From: Diphasiastrum complanatum
Lineage: Eukaryota > Streptophyta > Lycopodiopsida > Lycopodiales > Lycopodiaceae
Assembly: GCA_029204225.1 (NCBI GenBank)
Contig: CM055095.1
Span: 35,921,078-35,985,077 of the forward strand
DNA length: 64,000 bases
Reading direction: 5' to 3'
Below, piece after piece: positions 9,416-20,470 of the stretch. The notes under the pieces were generated by a model, which did no database searches, had not been told where the DNA came from, and worked only from the letters and a program-made list of their open reading frames with translations. Numbering within the stretch: position 1 is the first letter of the stretch; every line of letters starts with the position of its first letter. A program made the position numbers and the translations under genes.

Positions 9416-11020
9416 ATGAATCTGATATCGGGATGCTCAATAGCATGAAGGATAGCAAATCAGGCACCACACCTTCCTAGATTAGCAGCTGTGCAGCAAG
9501 AGGCAGAATCGGAACCAGCACCAATGGATCCAATGGGCCAACCCGTACCTGTTGCACCCTTGCATGCAGTTTGGAGAGCACCACAGATGGAGATACCAAA
9601 ATACGACGGATCATCAGATCCCATCCAATTCTTCCAAATCTATGAGCAAGCCTGTGAAGCTGATGCTATTTCCTATGTCCTTGCTTGCAGTGGCCCAGGA
9701 TTGGTTTTTCAACCTGTTAGAGAAAGAGAAATCCACCTGGGAAGCGATTAAAGCGGCTCTCATAATGCGCTTTAAACCAAAAAAGTTTCTTGAAGTTCCG
9801 TTTCTCCTGCAAGCAAAGTCAAGATGGGAAAACGAGAAAGGGTCCAAGACTATATTGAATGGGTCAAACATCTACGATCCGAGTGTAGTGCAGCCCTGAC
9901 TCCCGATCATGCGGCGATCATGTGGTTCCTAGCTAGATTACCACGAAGCATCAGAAGAGAACTGAAACGATGGGAGCAGTATGCTACTCTGCAAGAAGCT
10001 ATGGAAGATGCCATCAGGGAAGAGAATGAGGGATCTGACGACGAATATCCTTCCACCCACACTCCTACTCCCTCGATCTCATCGTCATCATCAAACGCAT
10101 CCGCTCTATCCACAAAACTGCTGTTGGAGCAAATGACAAAATTACACAAACAGCAGATGGAGCAACTTACGACGCAGTTTGACTAGAAATTGAAGGCCTT
10201 ACAAGGAACTGTAGCAGTAACTCCACATCAACAGGAACCAAACCAGCTGCAGTATCCTCGACGAGAAAATGTATGGTGTTCAGTGTGCACGCAAAACCAT
10301 ACAGCAAACGAGTGTCCAGTCCTAAAGCAAAATCTGAAACTGACACATAGGTTCTGCCATCTGTGCAATGCAACATCGCACGATACGGTATTTTGTCCGT
10401 TTAATCCCATGGGTGTTCAACAGAAGAGAAGTCCTTATCAGACTTCTTATCCTTGCCATCAAGGGGCACCCTACTAAAGCTGACAGCAGCGGAATAAGAA
10501 ATGCAAATGCCATCTCTACCTGAGCAGCAGCAATGGTACGGACCAGATGAACCATTTATGGATCCTGCCATAAATGAATATGTTTCGGCCTATGCAGCTC
10601 AAACTCAACGCCAAGGTGGAAGAAATTACGGCTGCTACGGATGCGGCGAGGACACAGAATTGCAGAATGTCCCTACAAGGGAAAATATACAATCTCCTGC
10701 CGGGATTGCGGTTATGGACACTGTTTCAAGAATTGTCCATTTAAACCTAGAACCAGTGCACCTCTTAACCTCATTGCCATACAACAATCAGCAGTTCCAG
10801 CAGGGATGCCATCGAAAGGTCAACACGACCACGCTCTTGTGTTAGCTGTTACACGAGCACATAAGAGAAAGGAAGTGGCTCCCTCACCACCACCATCGGT
10901 CACTGACGACCAACCCTCAACTTCAGCACCATATCCAAATGTGAGAAAAGAGAGAAGACAGTACCAAAAAATAGGACACTGGGTACAAAAAGCACAAGAG
11001 GAGAAAAAAGAGCAAGAATG
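9416..11020 (+). pseudogene. Ty3-A gag (matrix/capsid and zinc knuckles)
   Basis: Gag starts at the ATG at 9416 (MNLISGCSIA, then TGA); its coding sense continues as VQQEAESEPAP from 9491. Capsid-like sequence follows (KYDGSSDPIQFF, AQDWFFNLLEKEKSTWEAI, VKHLRSECSAALTPDHAAIM) across frameshifts near 9680 and 9830. An acidic/Ser-rich linker comes next, then two pairs of CCHC zinc knuckles: CSVCTQNHTANEC and CHLCNATSHDTVFC (about 10280-10400), then a CYGC...GHRIAEC pair with CRDCGYGHCFKNC (about 10630-10735). Several knuckles have three rather than four residues between the second Cys and His. Stops (about 10184, 10474) and frameshifts disable it. The role is the virus-like particle shell and RNA packaging. 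Confidence 0.8.
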
Positions 11021-12745
11021 AAACAATCTCACAAAACCTCCAGTCGGCGTTGAACGGGAACCGCAAACGGGCTCACCAGTGCGCACTAATCAGAATGATC
11101 AGTTGCACCAACATGAACCACCTTTTCACATGGTGGAGCCTGAGGAACCATGCACTGAAAGGCTCACACTCTTGCTGTCAAGCCACATTAGTTTACCACT
11201 CGAAGAACTACTATGGATTGCACCACAAGCGAAAAGCCTTTTAGAGGAATGGGCCAACACGGATGAGGAGCTACTAGCACCTGAGCCCATCTATTGTGCG
11301 GGCTATGATGAAACAAGTAACGTCTTCCACATCAGAGCATCATGGAAAAGGGAGGAACACAACATCACTTTGCCAATCAAACACAAGAGATACGAGGACA
11401 AGGCGGCAATGGTAGATGGAGGATCGGGTGTCAATCTGATCTCCACTACTTTGTACGAAAAATGGAAATTACATGGATTGAAACCAGCCAGATTTGCCAT
11501 CAAGCTAGCAGATTAATCCCTTGTGAAACCAAAAGGTGTAGTTGCTGATATTCCCGTAAAGATAGCAGACATGCAGTATGTGATTACTTTTGTGGTCATG
11601 GATATACTTGAATCTCCATCTGCATACCGTGTTTTATTGGAAAGACCATGGTTGAGAGCTGCGCAAGTAGTACACAACTGAGGTACAGGGAAACTCACCT
11701 TCGAGAACAGAGAACAAGATGTAGAGGTAGATCCAACCACATGGGCGGTGAAACCTATTGCACCCAAAGCTGATGACGGATCATCCACGACAGATCATAC
11801 GATTGACCGCCCAAGGCCAGCCAAGGGAGGTCACTATCATTCAGAGACGAATGTCATGAGATGGACGGATGCATTAGCAACTATTGACTGTCAGACATGT
11901 CAATATGAATCAGATCCAGAACCAAATACATCTTCACCCAAAGGTTACACTATGGACACACCAATCACATTTGGGGTGAATATGATAAACGTAGCATGTT
12001 TGTTAGTGGAGCCGATTGAGAACCCAGTGGACGATGATCCACTCCCTTGGCAACATGCTCTAACTTATAATAAGGAGATTGAACTGACTGATGAATAAGT
12101 CCTACACCACATGGACCCAGATCATTACGGAACCAAGAAGGTACCAGCTCAACCACCACAAAGGTCTGCTATGGCAAAAGTCTCAAGGAATGACCCACCC
12201 AAGGCACCTGCAAATAAGAAGAATCAATTGAAGCAACGCTACAACCAGGTGATCCGTTGGAGTGACCTACCCGAAGAGGCAATAGCTACAGTAGACGTTG
12301 ATATTCACAACCATGAGACGAATGTCACAACAGTCTCAAAGAAAGACAACAAGGATGAACCCACCAAAATGACAAAAAAGGGCAAAAAGAAGGTGTTGGA
12401 TTCCTTGAAGTCAATCAAGTTGGACTCAGATACAGCGTCATCTTCTACACAGGTGACAGATAATAAAAAAATGACCAGTCGGGCCAATATCAATATGCTG
12501 AAAGAGGAATCTCGACGAGCTCCAGTTCACGAGATGCTTGATACTTTCAAGAATTATACATTGGACGATGTGGTAATCATGATGCCGCAAGCCCAACGAG
12601 AACCTGATCAAAATCAGGCACCAACAAAACAAGTCTTCAAGGGACCTACGCGAACACAGCCGATGAATCTTGCGGAACCAGGAGAAGAAGAAAGGATAGT
12701 GCATGTGGGAGAGCAGTTAACACCCACACAATTCAAGAGACTATG
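11021..12745 (+). pseudogene. Ty3-A aspartic protease and pol linker
   Basis: Conserved sequence leading to the protease starts at about 11050 (PPFHMVEPEEP). The protease core has AAMVDGGSGVNLIS at about 11405-11445, then AYRVLLERPWLRAAQ near 11610. The active-site triad reads Asp-Gly-Gly where Asp-Ser/Thr-Gly is expected; the same triad is present in two other copies here (26.5 and 46.5 kb). Stops at 11514 and 11680 interrupt it. A long hydrophilic linker (12111-12745, basic at KMTKKGKKK) leads to RT. The linker is open over 211 codons. Confidence 0.75.
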
Positions 12746-14230
12746 ATCCTTGTTGGTAGAATATAAAGACTGTTTTTCCTGGAGCTATAGTGATCTAAAG
12801 GGCATTTCACCAACAGTAGTCCAACACACCATACCTTTGGCGGACGAAGCAGTCCCCAAGGTAAGCCGTTACTACCGCTGCAACCCAAATTATACAGAAC
12901 TGATCAAGCAAGAGTCACAAAAACTTATGGATGCAGATTTTGTTTATGAAATCGAACACACAGAATGGGTATCGCCGATAGTTATAGTACCCAAGAAGAA
13001 TGGCAAAATGCGTATCTGTGTGAATCTGAAGGCTCTTAATGCAGTCACCAAAAGGACCATTTTCTTTTACCATTTACGGAAAGTGTCCTCGATAGAGTAG
13101 ATGGCCACGAAGCCTACAGTTTTTTGGATGGTTTCAGCGGCTACAACTAGGTGAAAATAGCCCCCCAGGACTAGCACAAGACAACGTTCGCCACAGAATG
13201 GGAAATTTATGCCTATAAAGTGATGACATTCGGTCTTTGCAATGCCCCAAGCACTTTCCAATGCGTCATGCAGGCGGCATTCAGAGATTATTTGCAAACA
13301 TTTCAGGAAATTTTCTTGGACGATCTATGCATGAATGGACCAAATTTAGAACACTTATCCAATTTGGAGAAGGTGTTACAAAAATGCCGCGAATACCAGA
13401 TCTCCTTGAATTTAGAAAAATGTCAATTCTGGGTGACACATGGCTTGATACTCGGCAATATAGTGTCAAGACATGGGATTGCCACAGATCTATCAAAGAT
13501 CAGGATCATTGTTGATCTACCACCACCGGGGACGATCCGCGAGGTCTACATTTTCATGGGTCATGCTAACTATTATAGGATCTTCATTTGTGATTTTGCG
13601 GAGTTAGCCAGACCAATTTACAAGCTTACAATGGATCCACATTGGAATGAGAAAGCTCTAAGGGCTTTCCAGAAGATTAAGGATGCATTGGTCTCAGAAC
13701 CAATCTTACAACCACCCAATTGGTCCATTGAGTTTCACGTGCATACAGACGCATCGAAGTATGCAGTTGGAGCAGTCTTAACCCAGCCACATGAACACAA
13801 AAAGGATTTTCCAATCCGATTTGCATGTCGACAGCTCAGTGATACCGAAATGAATTATTCAATCACATAGCGGGAAGCACTGGCAATGAAATATACGGTT
13901 AAGAAGTTTCAACACTATTTGATGGCCACACATTTTGCTTTTTATACGGACCATCAACCCTTTCTATATCGCGTTAATAAAACTTGCAACACTGGGAGAA
14001 TCACCAGATAGCTCCTTTTGTTGTTGGAATTTGATTTTTGAATGGTAGTTTGCAAGGGAAAACAACACTACATGGCAGATCATGTGTCACGAATCAAGGG
14101 AAAGGAGATTGCAACCCAACTCGACGATGAGCTGGCAGATGCTGCCTTATTTTACGTGGATACAGTACTAGAATGGGCCGTCGACATTGTTGAATATCTA
14201 ATGCGGGCCAACCAGACAAATCACTACCAA
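12746..14230 (+). pseudogene. Ty3-A reverse transcriptase and RNase H
   Basis: RT motifs in order: ISPTVVQHTIPLADEA, WVSPIVIVPKKNGKMRICVN (about 12965-13024), a decayed FLDGFSGY-equivalent near 13125, MTFGLCNAPSTFQ, the catalytic FLDD box (IFLDDLCM, about 13310-13333), then NLEKCQFWV. RNase H follows with HVHTDASKYAVGAVL (about 13736-13780), the Glu of REALAM, and TDHQP. A short connection leads to the integrase zinc domain. There is one RNase H only. Stops at about 13100, 13868 and 14010 and a frameshift near 13100-13210 inactivate it. Confidence 0.85.
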
Positions 14231-14247
14231 AGGCGGAACAACAGAAA

Positions 14248-15450
14248 TTGATCTTGAAGGCTAGACCTTATCAGCTGATTGTCGGCCAGTTGTACCGAAG
14301 AGGTCCAGACGGAATTCTTCCGCGGTGTATTCTTCCTCATGAGACCACCCAGATCATTTCGCTTTCACATGAAGGCATGGGTGGAGGTCATTTTGCATCT
14401 GACATTACAGTTCACAAGATCCTGCAATCAGGATGTTGGTGGCCAACGATTTATAAAGACACGGAGGAATACTTGAAAAAGTGTGATGTGTGCCAAAGGG
14501 CAAGGAGACCAACGAGATTGAACTATAATCTATTGCACCCAGTCTTAGCCCAAGCACCATTCGAAAAATGGGGATTGGATTATATTGGTCCAATTCATCC
14601 TGCAGCAAGGAGTTCCGAGGCTCGATACATAATCGTAGCCACATACTACCTCACCAAATGGGTCGAAGCCAAGACAATCACCAAATGGGTCGAAGCCAAG
14701 ACAATAAGGATAGCTGATGCTAGGACCACTGCCAGGTTCCTTTATGAAAATATCATTGTGCACTTTGGGTGCCCGGTGGAACTAGTCAATGATTGCGGAA
14801 GCCATTTCATCAATGAAACCATCAAGGTCTTGTTGGAGAAATTCTTCGTGATTCGCAGAACCAGTACGTCTTATTATCCTCGTGGTAATAGGCAAGCAGA
14901 ATCATCCAATAAGATCCTGTGTAGCGTGCTCACAAAAACAGTTGAAGCAAGCAGATCAGATTGGGAACACAAGTTGCATGCTGCACTGTGAGCATTCAGG
15001 ACAACATATAAAGAGAGCACTGATGAAACACCCTTCCAAATGGTATATGGTTAGGATGCTGTGATGCCAATAGAGTTTTTAGTTTTTTCATTAAGGATTG
15101 CCACCGCGCAACATCTTAATGAGTCCAAATCTCTACAGCTATGCCACGAAGCTCTACATAGACTTTGTGAAACATGCTTATTAGTTGTGCATGCACTAGC
15201 CGCTGAAAAGGAAAGACGCAAATTTTGGCATGATCGCAGATTACAAAAGAAGGATCTTCGTTCAAGAGATCTAGTCCTGATGTATAAAACCAAGGCGATC
15301 AAGGGGAAGTTAAAATTTACAAGCGAAGGTCCTTATAGGATCAAGGAAATTCTTAATCATGGGGCCGTGAACTTAGAACAGCTTGATGGGACGCCCTTCG
15401 ACACACCTATCAACGGTAGCCGGTTGCACAAGTACTGGCCACCACAGTAA
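14248..15450 (+). pseudogene. Ty3-A integrase
   Basis: An HHCC zinc domain (HEGMGGGH ... CDVCQRA) leads to a core with the first Asp in WGLDYIGPI (about 14573-14599), the second in ELVNDCGSHF (about 14780-14810) and the Glu in QAESSNK. The C-terminal domain (SEGPYRIKEI ... GSRLHKYWPPQ) ends at TAA 15450. A perfect 27-bp tandem duplication at 14652-14705 repeats nine residues (TKWVEAKTI) between the two catalytic aspartates. Stops at 14989 and 15060 split the frame. The role is insertion of the cDNA into host DNA. Confidence 0.85.
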
Positions 15451-16553
15451 GACAGATCCAGATTGGGTGTGACACGTTACAAAAAGCTAAATTGCTCAGC
15501 CATCACCATTAGATCTAAGGAGATCAAGCCAAATCAAGCTAAATCCATAAAGATTCAGCCAGATCTGGCAAGATCGGGAAAATCCATCAGAATCTAAGGA
15601 GGATCCAGATCCTGATAGGGTAAAAAAGGAAGCAGATCATCAGATTGACTGAGGAATCTACTACCAAGAATCCATCAGAACTTCCAGAGCACTACCAACA
15701 GTCAGATCAAGCCTAGATGAAGATGATTACTAGTTTACAAAAGCTAAAAATTAGAAAATCTCGAGATCTCGTCAAAAAACACTCTGAAGGAGCACTTTTT
15801 TCATGATTTTTTGAGATTCCCTAAGAGCTAGCTCTTGAAAATTGGACAGTCACCAGGTCTGACCTAGTTGCATCCATGAAAATCTCTGCTAGAGTTCCTG
15901 ATGGAAGAATCATCATTTTTTAGTGTATGCGAGAGTTCTCAAAAGCAAAATTTCCAGAACCCTCGCAGAGCATCAAGATCAACTTACCAACTCTCTTAAG
16001 GTGCCTAAATGGAATCAAAGTAGTGAAATTAGCCTGCCTACATGGTCTGATCTTGAAAATCCAATCACAGGAACAAGTTGTGTGAGAGATCACTTCCTGC
16101 AAGAGTTGAACCCTCGCAAACAACCTGAACCCTCGTAGAACCTTCGCATGGCAGTCAAATCACCTTCTGAACTCTCGCAGACTTCCCTGAGGTCTTAGAA
16201 TTTTGTGAAGAAGGTGCTTGCCAGAATTTGGATGGAACTAGGAAAGGGAAAGTGAATTTCATCTAATACGCACTCTAAATTCCGCTATATAAGGGCTGAA
16301 TTTGAGCCATTTGTCACCTTTGCTAGCGAAGCTCTGTCGAAATTTTCACTGAAAATACCAAGTTTTCTGTTTTCAACCAAACTTCCTACCAGCTATTATC
16401 TGCTCATATTAAATATCGATCTATGTTTTGAACTACAATCATTGTTATCCAACACTCATTATTCTCAATTTTCTACTGTTTCCACATCTTTTTCCATTTT
16501 CCATCATTTTTTTTACTTTTTCGACTTTTTCACCACTAATCATCATTGCTAAC
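15451..16553 (+). promoter_or_regulatory. Ty3-A internal non-coding region with TATA box
   Basis: No coding sense is seen in this 1.1-kb gap between integrase and the 3' ORF. It again holds CTCGCA/TGCGAG motifs, including an inverted pair with opposite polarity at 15928-15967. A good TATA box, CTATATAAGG, lies at 16285-16294, about 260 bp upstream of the ATG at 16554. That placement suggests an internal promoter for the downstream ORF. Confidence 0.55.
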
Positions 16554-19500
16554 ATGGCCTGCTCATCCTCTGAAGACTCTGGCGCCAAACATGTGATCTA
16601 GCGTAACATCCCCGAGGCCACGCAGATTTGGCCTCTACCCTCTGACACTCTGATCCAACCATGGCTGCAGACAGCCGGCCCACTCCTTGAAGCAATGGGT
16701 TTTTACTCGGTGCTTTTCCATTCTGAGATTAACATGGGCCTCGCCCTTCACGCTTACGTCATCTGGGACGAGGACAAGGCTCGTTTCCACTTCCTGTACC
16801 AAGGTACCATGTACAAGGTTAGGATTAACGCCGACTCGATGGTCATCGTTGGTATTATGTCCGGTGATCGTCAACCCATCTCCCATCGCCACGCCAAAGT
16901 TCTGATCAAACCATTCGTCACCCAAACCACACCAAAAATTCCCATCTAGACTAACAATGGTTACCTGATAGAAGCTATCACGGAACCCGTCATTCAGGCG
17001 ACTACGCATATGTTGAATAACTTTCTGGTTATTTCAACATTTCGCAAGGACAGAATCCAATCTACGCTGCTGAGTCAGATAGTGGAATCCTTTCTGGAAT
17101 TTCCTAACCCCTTCGTTGTGCCATACGACTGGCATAGCTTCCTTTTGAGAACTAACAAACTACATCAAACCCAACAACCGTGAGCAAATCGTAGCAGGCC
17201 CCCTGTTGTGTAACTTTGCATGTGCACTTCTCGAGGCAAAAGTGCACGGTTTCCAATGCTCATCCCTCCTGTCTACCCTTGTATCACATACTAACCTTTA
17301 TCCACCATCTCAAACATCTACCTCCTCCCAACCTGCAGTTATTAATACTACGGCCAGCAAATGAATGCATGGCGCTGCCTCTACATCCACATCTCCACCT
17401 ATTACCCAAAGACGTGTCTCCACTGCCGCACTAACTACTCCATCAACCACCGCCACTTCTTCTTCCGTGCAATCCCCCACTCCGATTTATGTTGTCGCTA
17501 CCTCTCTTCTTGTTCTATCCACATCTGTTTCTGTCTCCATCCTCGTTTATATTGATACCACTCCTACTTCTCTTCTAGTCTCCACTACTCCATCCATCAC
17601 CATCGCATCCTCCATCACTCCTACCACCACCGTTGCTCCTCTCACATTCAATTCTTCTGATTCACAACTGTCCTCCGACACTCTGGTATGGATGCAAGTT
17701 ATCAAATTTTCACCCCCATGTCAGACACTTTCTGCTCCATCCTCACCTTCTTCCATACTCCACACCACCCTTCAGTTCCCCACTGTTTCTCCCATCCTCT
17801 CGTTTGGACAAACCATCCTCACCCCTAATTTCACAATTATTTCTCACACCCCACCCGCTTTGCCAACAAAGCTTGCCGAGGGCAGCCAACCGCTGCCTAA
17901 TGAACAATTTTTGTATCATCACCAGATCGGGCTGACTCTACCACCCCAGATGACATCAGGACAAATGAAAATCTGATCGAAGACAATGACGACGGAATTC
18001 CACAAGTCGTCGGGGCCAATACAACGCAAGCCCTTGCCAGTGCCAGTGTACCAGTTGCTCCCACGGATCTAACGATGGCGTACCAAACTCTAGGAAAATA
18101 CATCTTGGATGCGGTAGTGGCCAAAGCTATTTTGGAAAGCAAGTTACTACATTTGGCAATGAGTAATACACAACTGCGAGCAGACCTCACCAAGCTGCAA
18201 CAAGAGCTGATTCTGGCTCAACAACACAAACAAGTAGGGCACCAGGAGATTGCCAAGCTGCAGTAGAAGGAGGAGGTCCTAAACAAATATATTCAAAGCC
18301 TCTCCAAAGAGCTGACTGAGGCCTCCACAAAGGTGCGGGAGCTTCATGCTGAAGCATCCCAATGGCTTGCCCCCATCCAGGCGCCACTTACACTTTTGGA
18401 AGCAGAGAACATGCGCCTGGGGACGGAGTTTAAAGCCTTACAAGACGAGAAGCTCATCTGGTTAGCTCAATCTGCACCGGACACAAGGCCACTTTCCCAA
18501 TCAGAGATGAATGTTCCTCCCATCCTCTCGTTCGGTCAAACCGTCCTCACCCATGTTTCCACAATTGTTTCTCACACCCCACCCGCTTCGCCAAAGGTTG
18601 CCGAGGGCAGCCAACCGCTGCCTGATGACGCATTTGTACAAACAGTTTTTGTAGCATCACCAGATCGGGCTGACCCTACCGCCCCAGATGGCATCAGGAC
18701 AAATGAAAATCTGATCAAAGACAATGATGACGGAATTCCACAAGTTGTTGGGGCCAATACAACACAAGCCCTTGCCAGTGCTAGTGTACCAGCTGCTCCC
18801 ACGGATCTAACGACGACATACCAAACCCTAGGAAAATACATCCTGGATGCGGTAGTAGCCAAAGCTATTTTGAAAAGTAGGGTACTACAATTGGCAATGA
18901 GTAATACACAACTGCGAGCGGACCTCACCAAGCTGCAGCAAGAGCTGATTCAGGCTCAGCAACACAAACAAACAAGGCACTAGGAGATTGCCAAGCTGCA
19001 GCAGAAGGAGGAGGGCCTAAACAAATATATTCAAAGCCTCTCCAAAGAGCTGACTGAGGCCTCCACAAAGGTGTGAGAGCTTCAAGTTGAAGCATCCCAA
19101 TGGCTTGCCCCCATCCAGGCGCCACTTACACTTTTGGAAGTAGAGAACACGCGCCTGGGGACGGAGTTTAAAGCCTTATAAGACAAGAAGCTCGTCTGGT
19201 TAGCTCAATCTGCACCAGACACAAGGCCACTTTCCCAATCATAAATGAATGTTCTACGACGTCAGGTGCAGATTTATAGCCAAACCCTCAACAGCTACCA
19301 GACGGAATTCAATAAGTATCGGACAAGCACAACGCAAGAGCTCGCCCATGCCAAGCAAGCCCTCAAGGCATGCCAGAAATACATGGAAACAAAGGCCTAG
19401 CCCACCCCCATGGTAATTCCATCGCCACCTAATTTTGACGCTGCACAGGCTATTACCAGCCAAGGTCAGAGCCAGCAGACAGCATGGGAATTTCAACCAG

Positions 19501-20470
19501 ATCAAGGGTCGGAAGGCCAAGACCAAGGGCAGACAAATGCGGCTGCTAAGATGCAACCACCAGCCAGGGCCAAGGCGCAACCACCAGCCAGGGCCAAGCA
19601 AGATCATCCAGAGGGTCACGAACAATATCTGTCAGCCGGGCCTTCCGAAGACCAAAATTCGTGGAGGAGAACATCAATGAATTTTTATCCAAATATCCCC
19701 ACGAGTCATCAAGAGGCGGCTGATAGATATCATTCTTAGCTCAGACCATCAAGAGAAAAGAACTGCAAGCCTTACCCGCCATCCAACCATAACCGGAGTG
19801 GCGACAACAATTATTTGAGAGAGAACCTACGGCCATCAGGGCTTACGTGACGAGTCCGCAACAATTATGGGTGAACGCGCATTTCCTACCATGTCCAAGA
19901 ATTTCCAAATGTGTGGAATGCGACACTCCTCTAGACCAGATCACACTCAACAATTTCAACTGGCCAATCATCAAATCCGAATATGGGTGGACAACGAATG
20001 TAGACGCCAGAAGGGCTCTCTCCGCATTCACCAGTCACTACATCAATTGTCCCAATCCCACAGTCCACGCGGCAGCCACTTACACCCGGGACTTGGAATA
20101 TGTAATGGGCATTGAAACAAAATGGGATGATTTTTTTTCCTCCATATTTTTTGATCCAAATAAGACGCTCGCTTTCGAAAAAGTCGAACACCAGCTGCCA
20201 GTCGCTCGCGTATATTATCGAGCTGCATTCCTTGGAGATCCCTGGACGAAACGATTCCAAGCATAGGTGGATCAGGAATGGCTGACAGGAGTCCACAAGT
20301 CCTTCCACACGCCAAAGGACTCGAAGAAACTAGATCATCTCAACTTCATGGAAGACGTTACGGGATATCTCATCCATAGAGGCGGTCCAAGAGAACGCTC
20401 TACTAAACCGGCAGAGTGCCAAGGGGCCGACACTACTTCAGGCCGTGGGTCCTGTTGGGGGCATGAGCCT
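16554..20470 (+). pseudogene. Ty3-A extra 3' ORF (long coiled-coil protein)
   Basis: The ATG at 16554 opens MACSSSEDSGAKHVI and then meets TAG. Coding sense continues through the conserved domain seen at 1-705, a TGA-ATG junction (17362-17367), a Ser/Thr/Pro-rich linker, and two copies of a Leu/Gln-rich coiled coil (TKLQQELI, LNKYIQSLSKEL, about 18090-18480 and 18820-19210). A Gln/Ala/Pro-rich stretch and a C-terminal domain (WVNAHFLPCPRI, CVECDTPL, about 19847-20270) follow. The protein would be well over 1000 residues. No transmembrane or envelope-like signature is visible, so env is not supported. It is broken by many stops and shifts. Confidence 0.65.
17793..19253 (+). repeat. About 730-bp tandem duplication in the 3' ORF
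   Basis: The block beginning CATCCTCTCG at 17793 recurs at 18521 (offset 728). A second anchor, ACACAAGGCCACTTTCCC, is at 18481 and again at 19219 (offset 738). The two copies are close but each has its own stops. The duplication doubles the coiled-coil module and the preceding Ser/Pro linker. Confidence 0.8.

Larger units (their letters stand above)
7298..20470 (+). mobile_element. Long Athila-like Ty3-A retrotransposon, 3' end lost
   Basis: The order is 5' LTR, tRNA-Asp primer site, leader with stem-loop modules, gag, protease, RT, RNase H, integrase, 3' non-coding region with a TATA box, and a long 3' ORF. There is a single RNase H and no chromodomain was seen. Together with the primer type and an ORF after integrase, this indicates the Athila side of the non-chromovirus Ty3 lineage. 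Many stops and frameshifts make it defective. The right end is cut at about 20470, where a minus-strand copia element begins; no 3' LTR is found in the window. Confidence 0.85.

Noticed and set aside
20452-20470. TGTTGGGGGCATGAGCC as a possible start of the Ty3-A 3' LTR
   Set aside because: Only the first nine bases match the LTR; the following sequence belongs to the 3' ORF and then the copia junction.
16554-20470. Retroviral-type envelope gene
   Set aside because: The position fits, but I see no signal peptide, transmembrane segment or cleavage site; the protein is mainly coiled coil and low-complexity linker.
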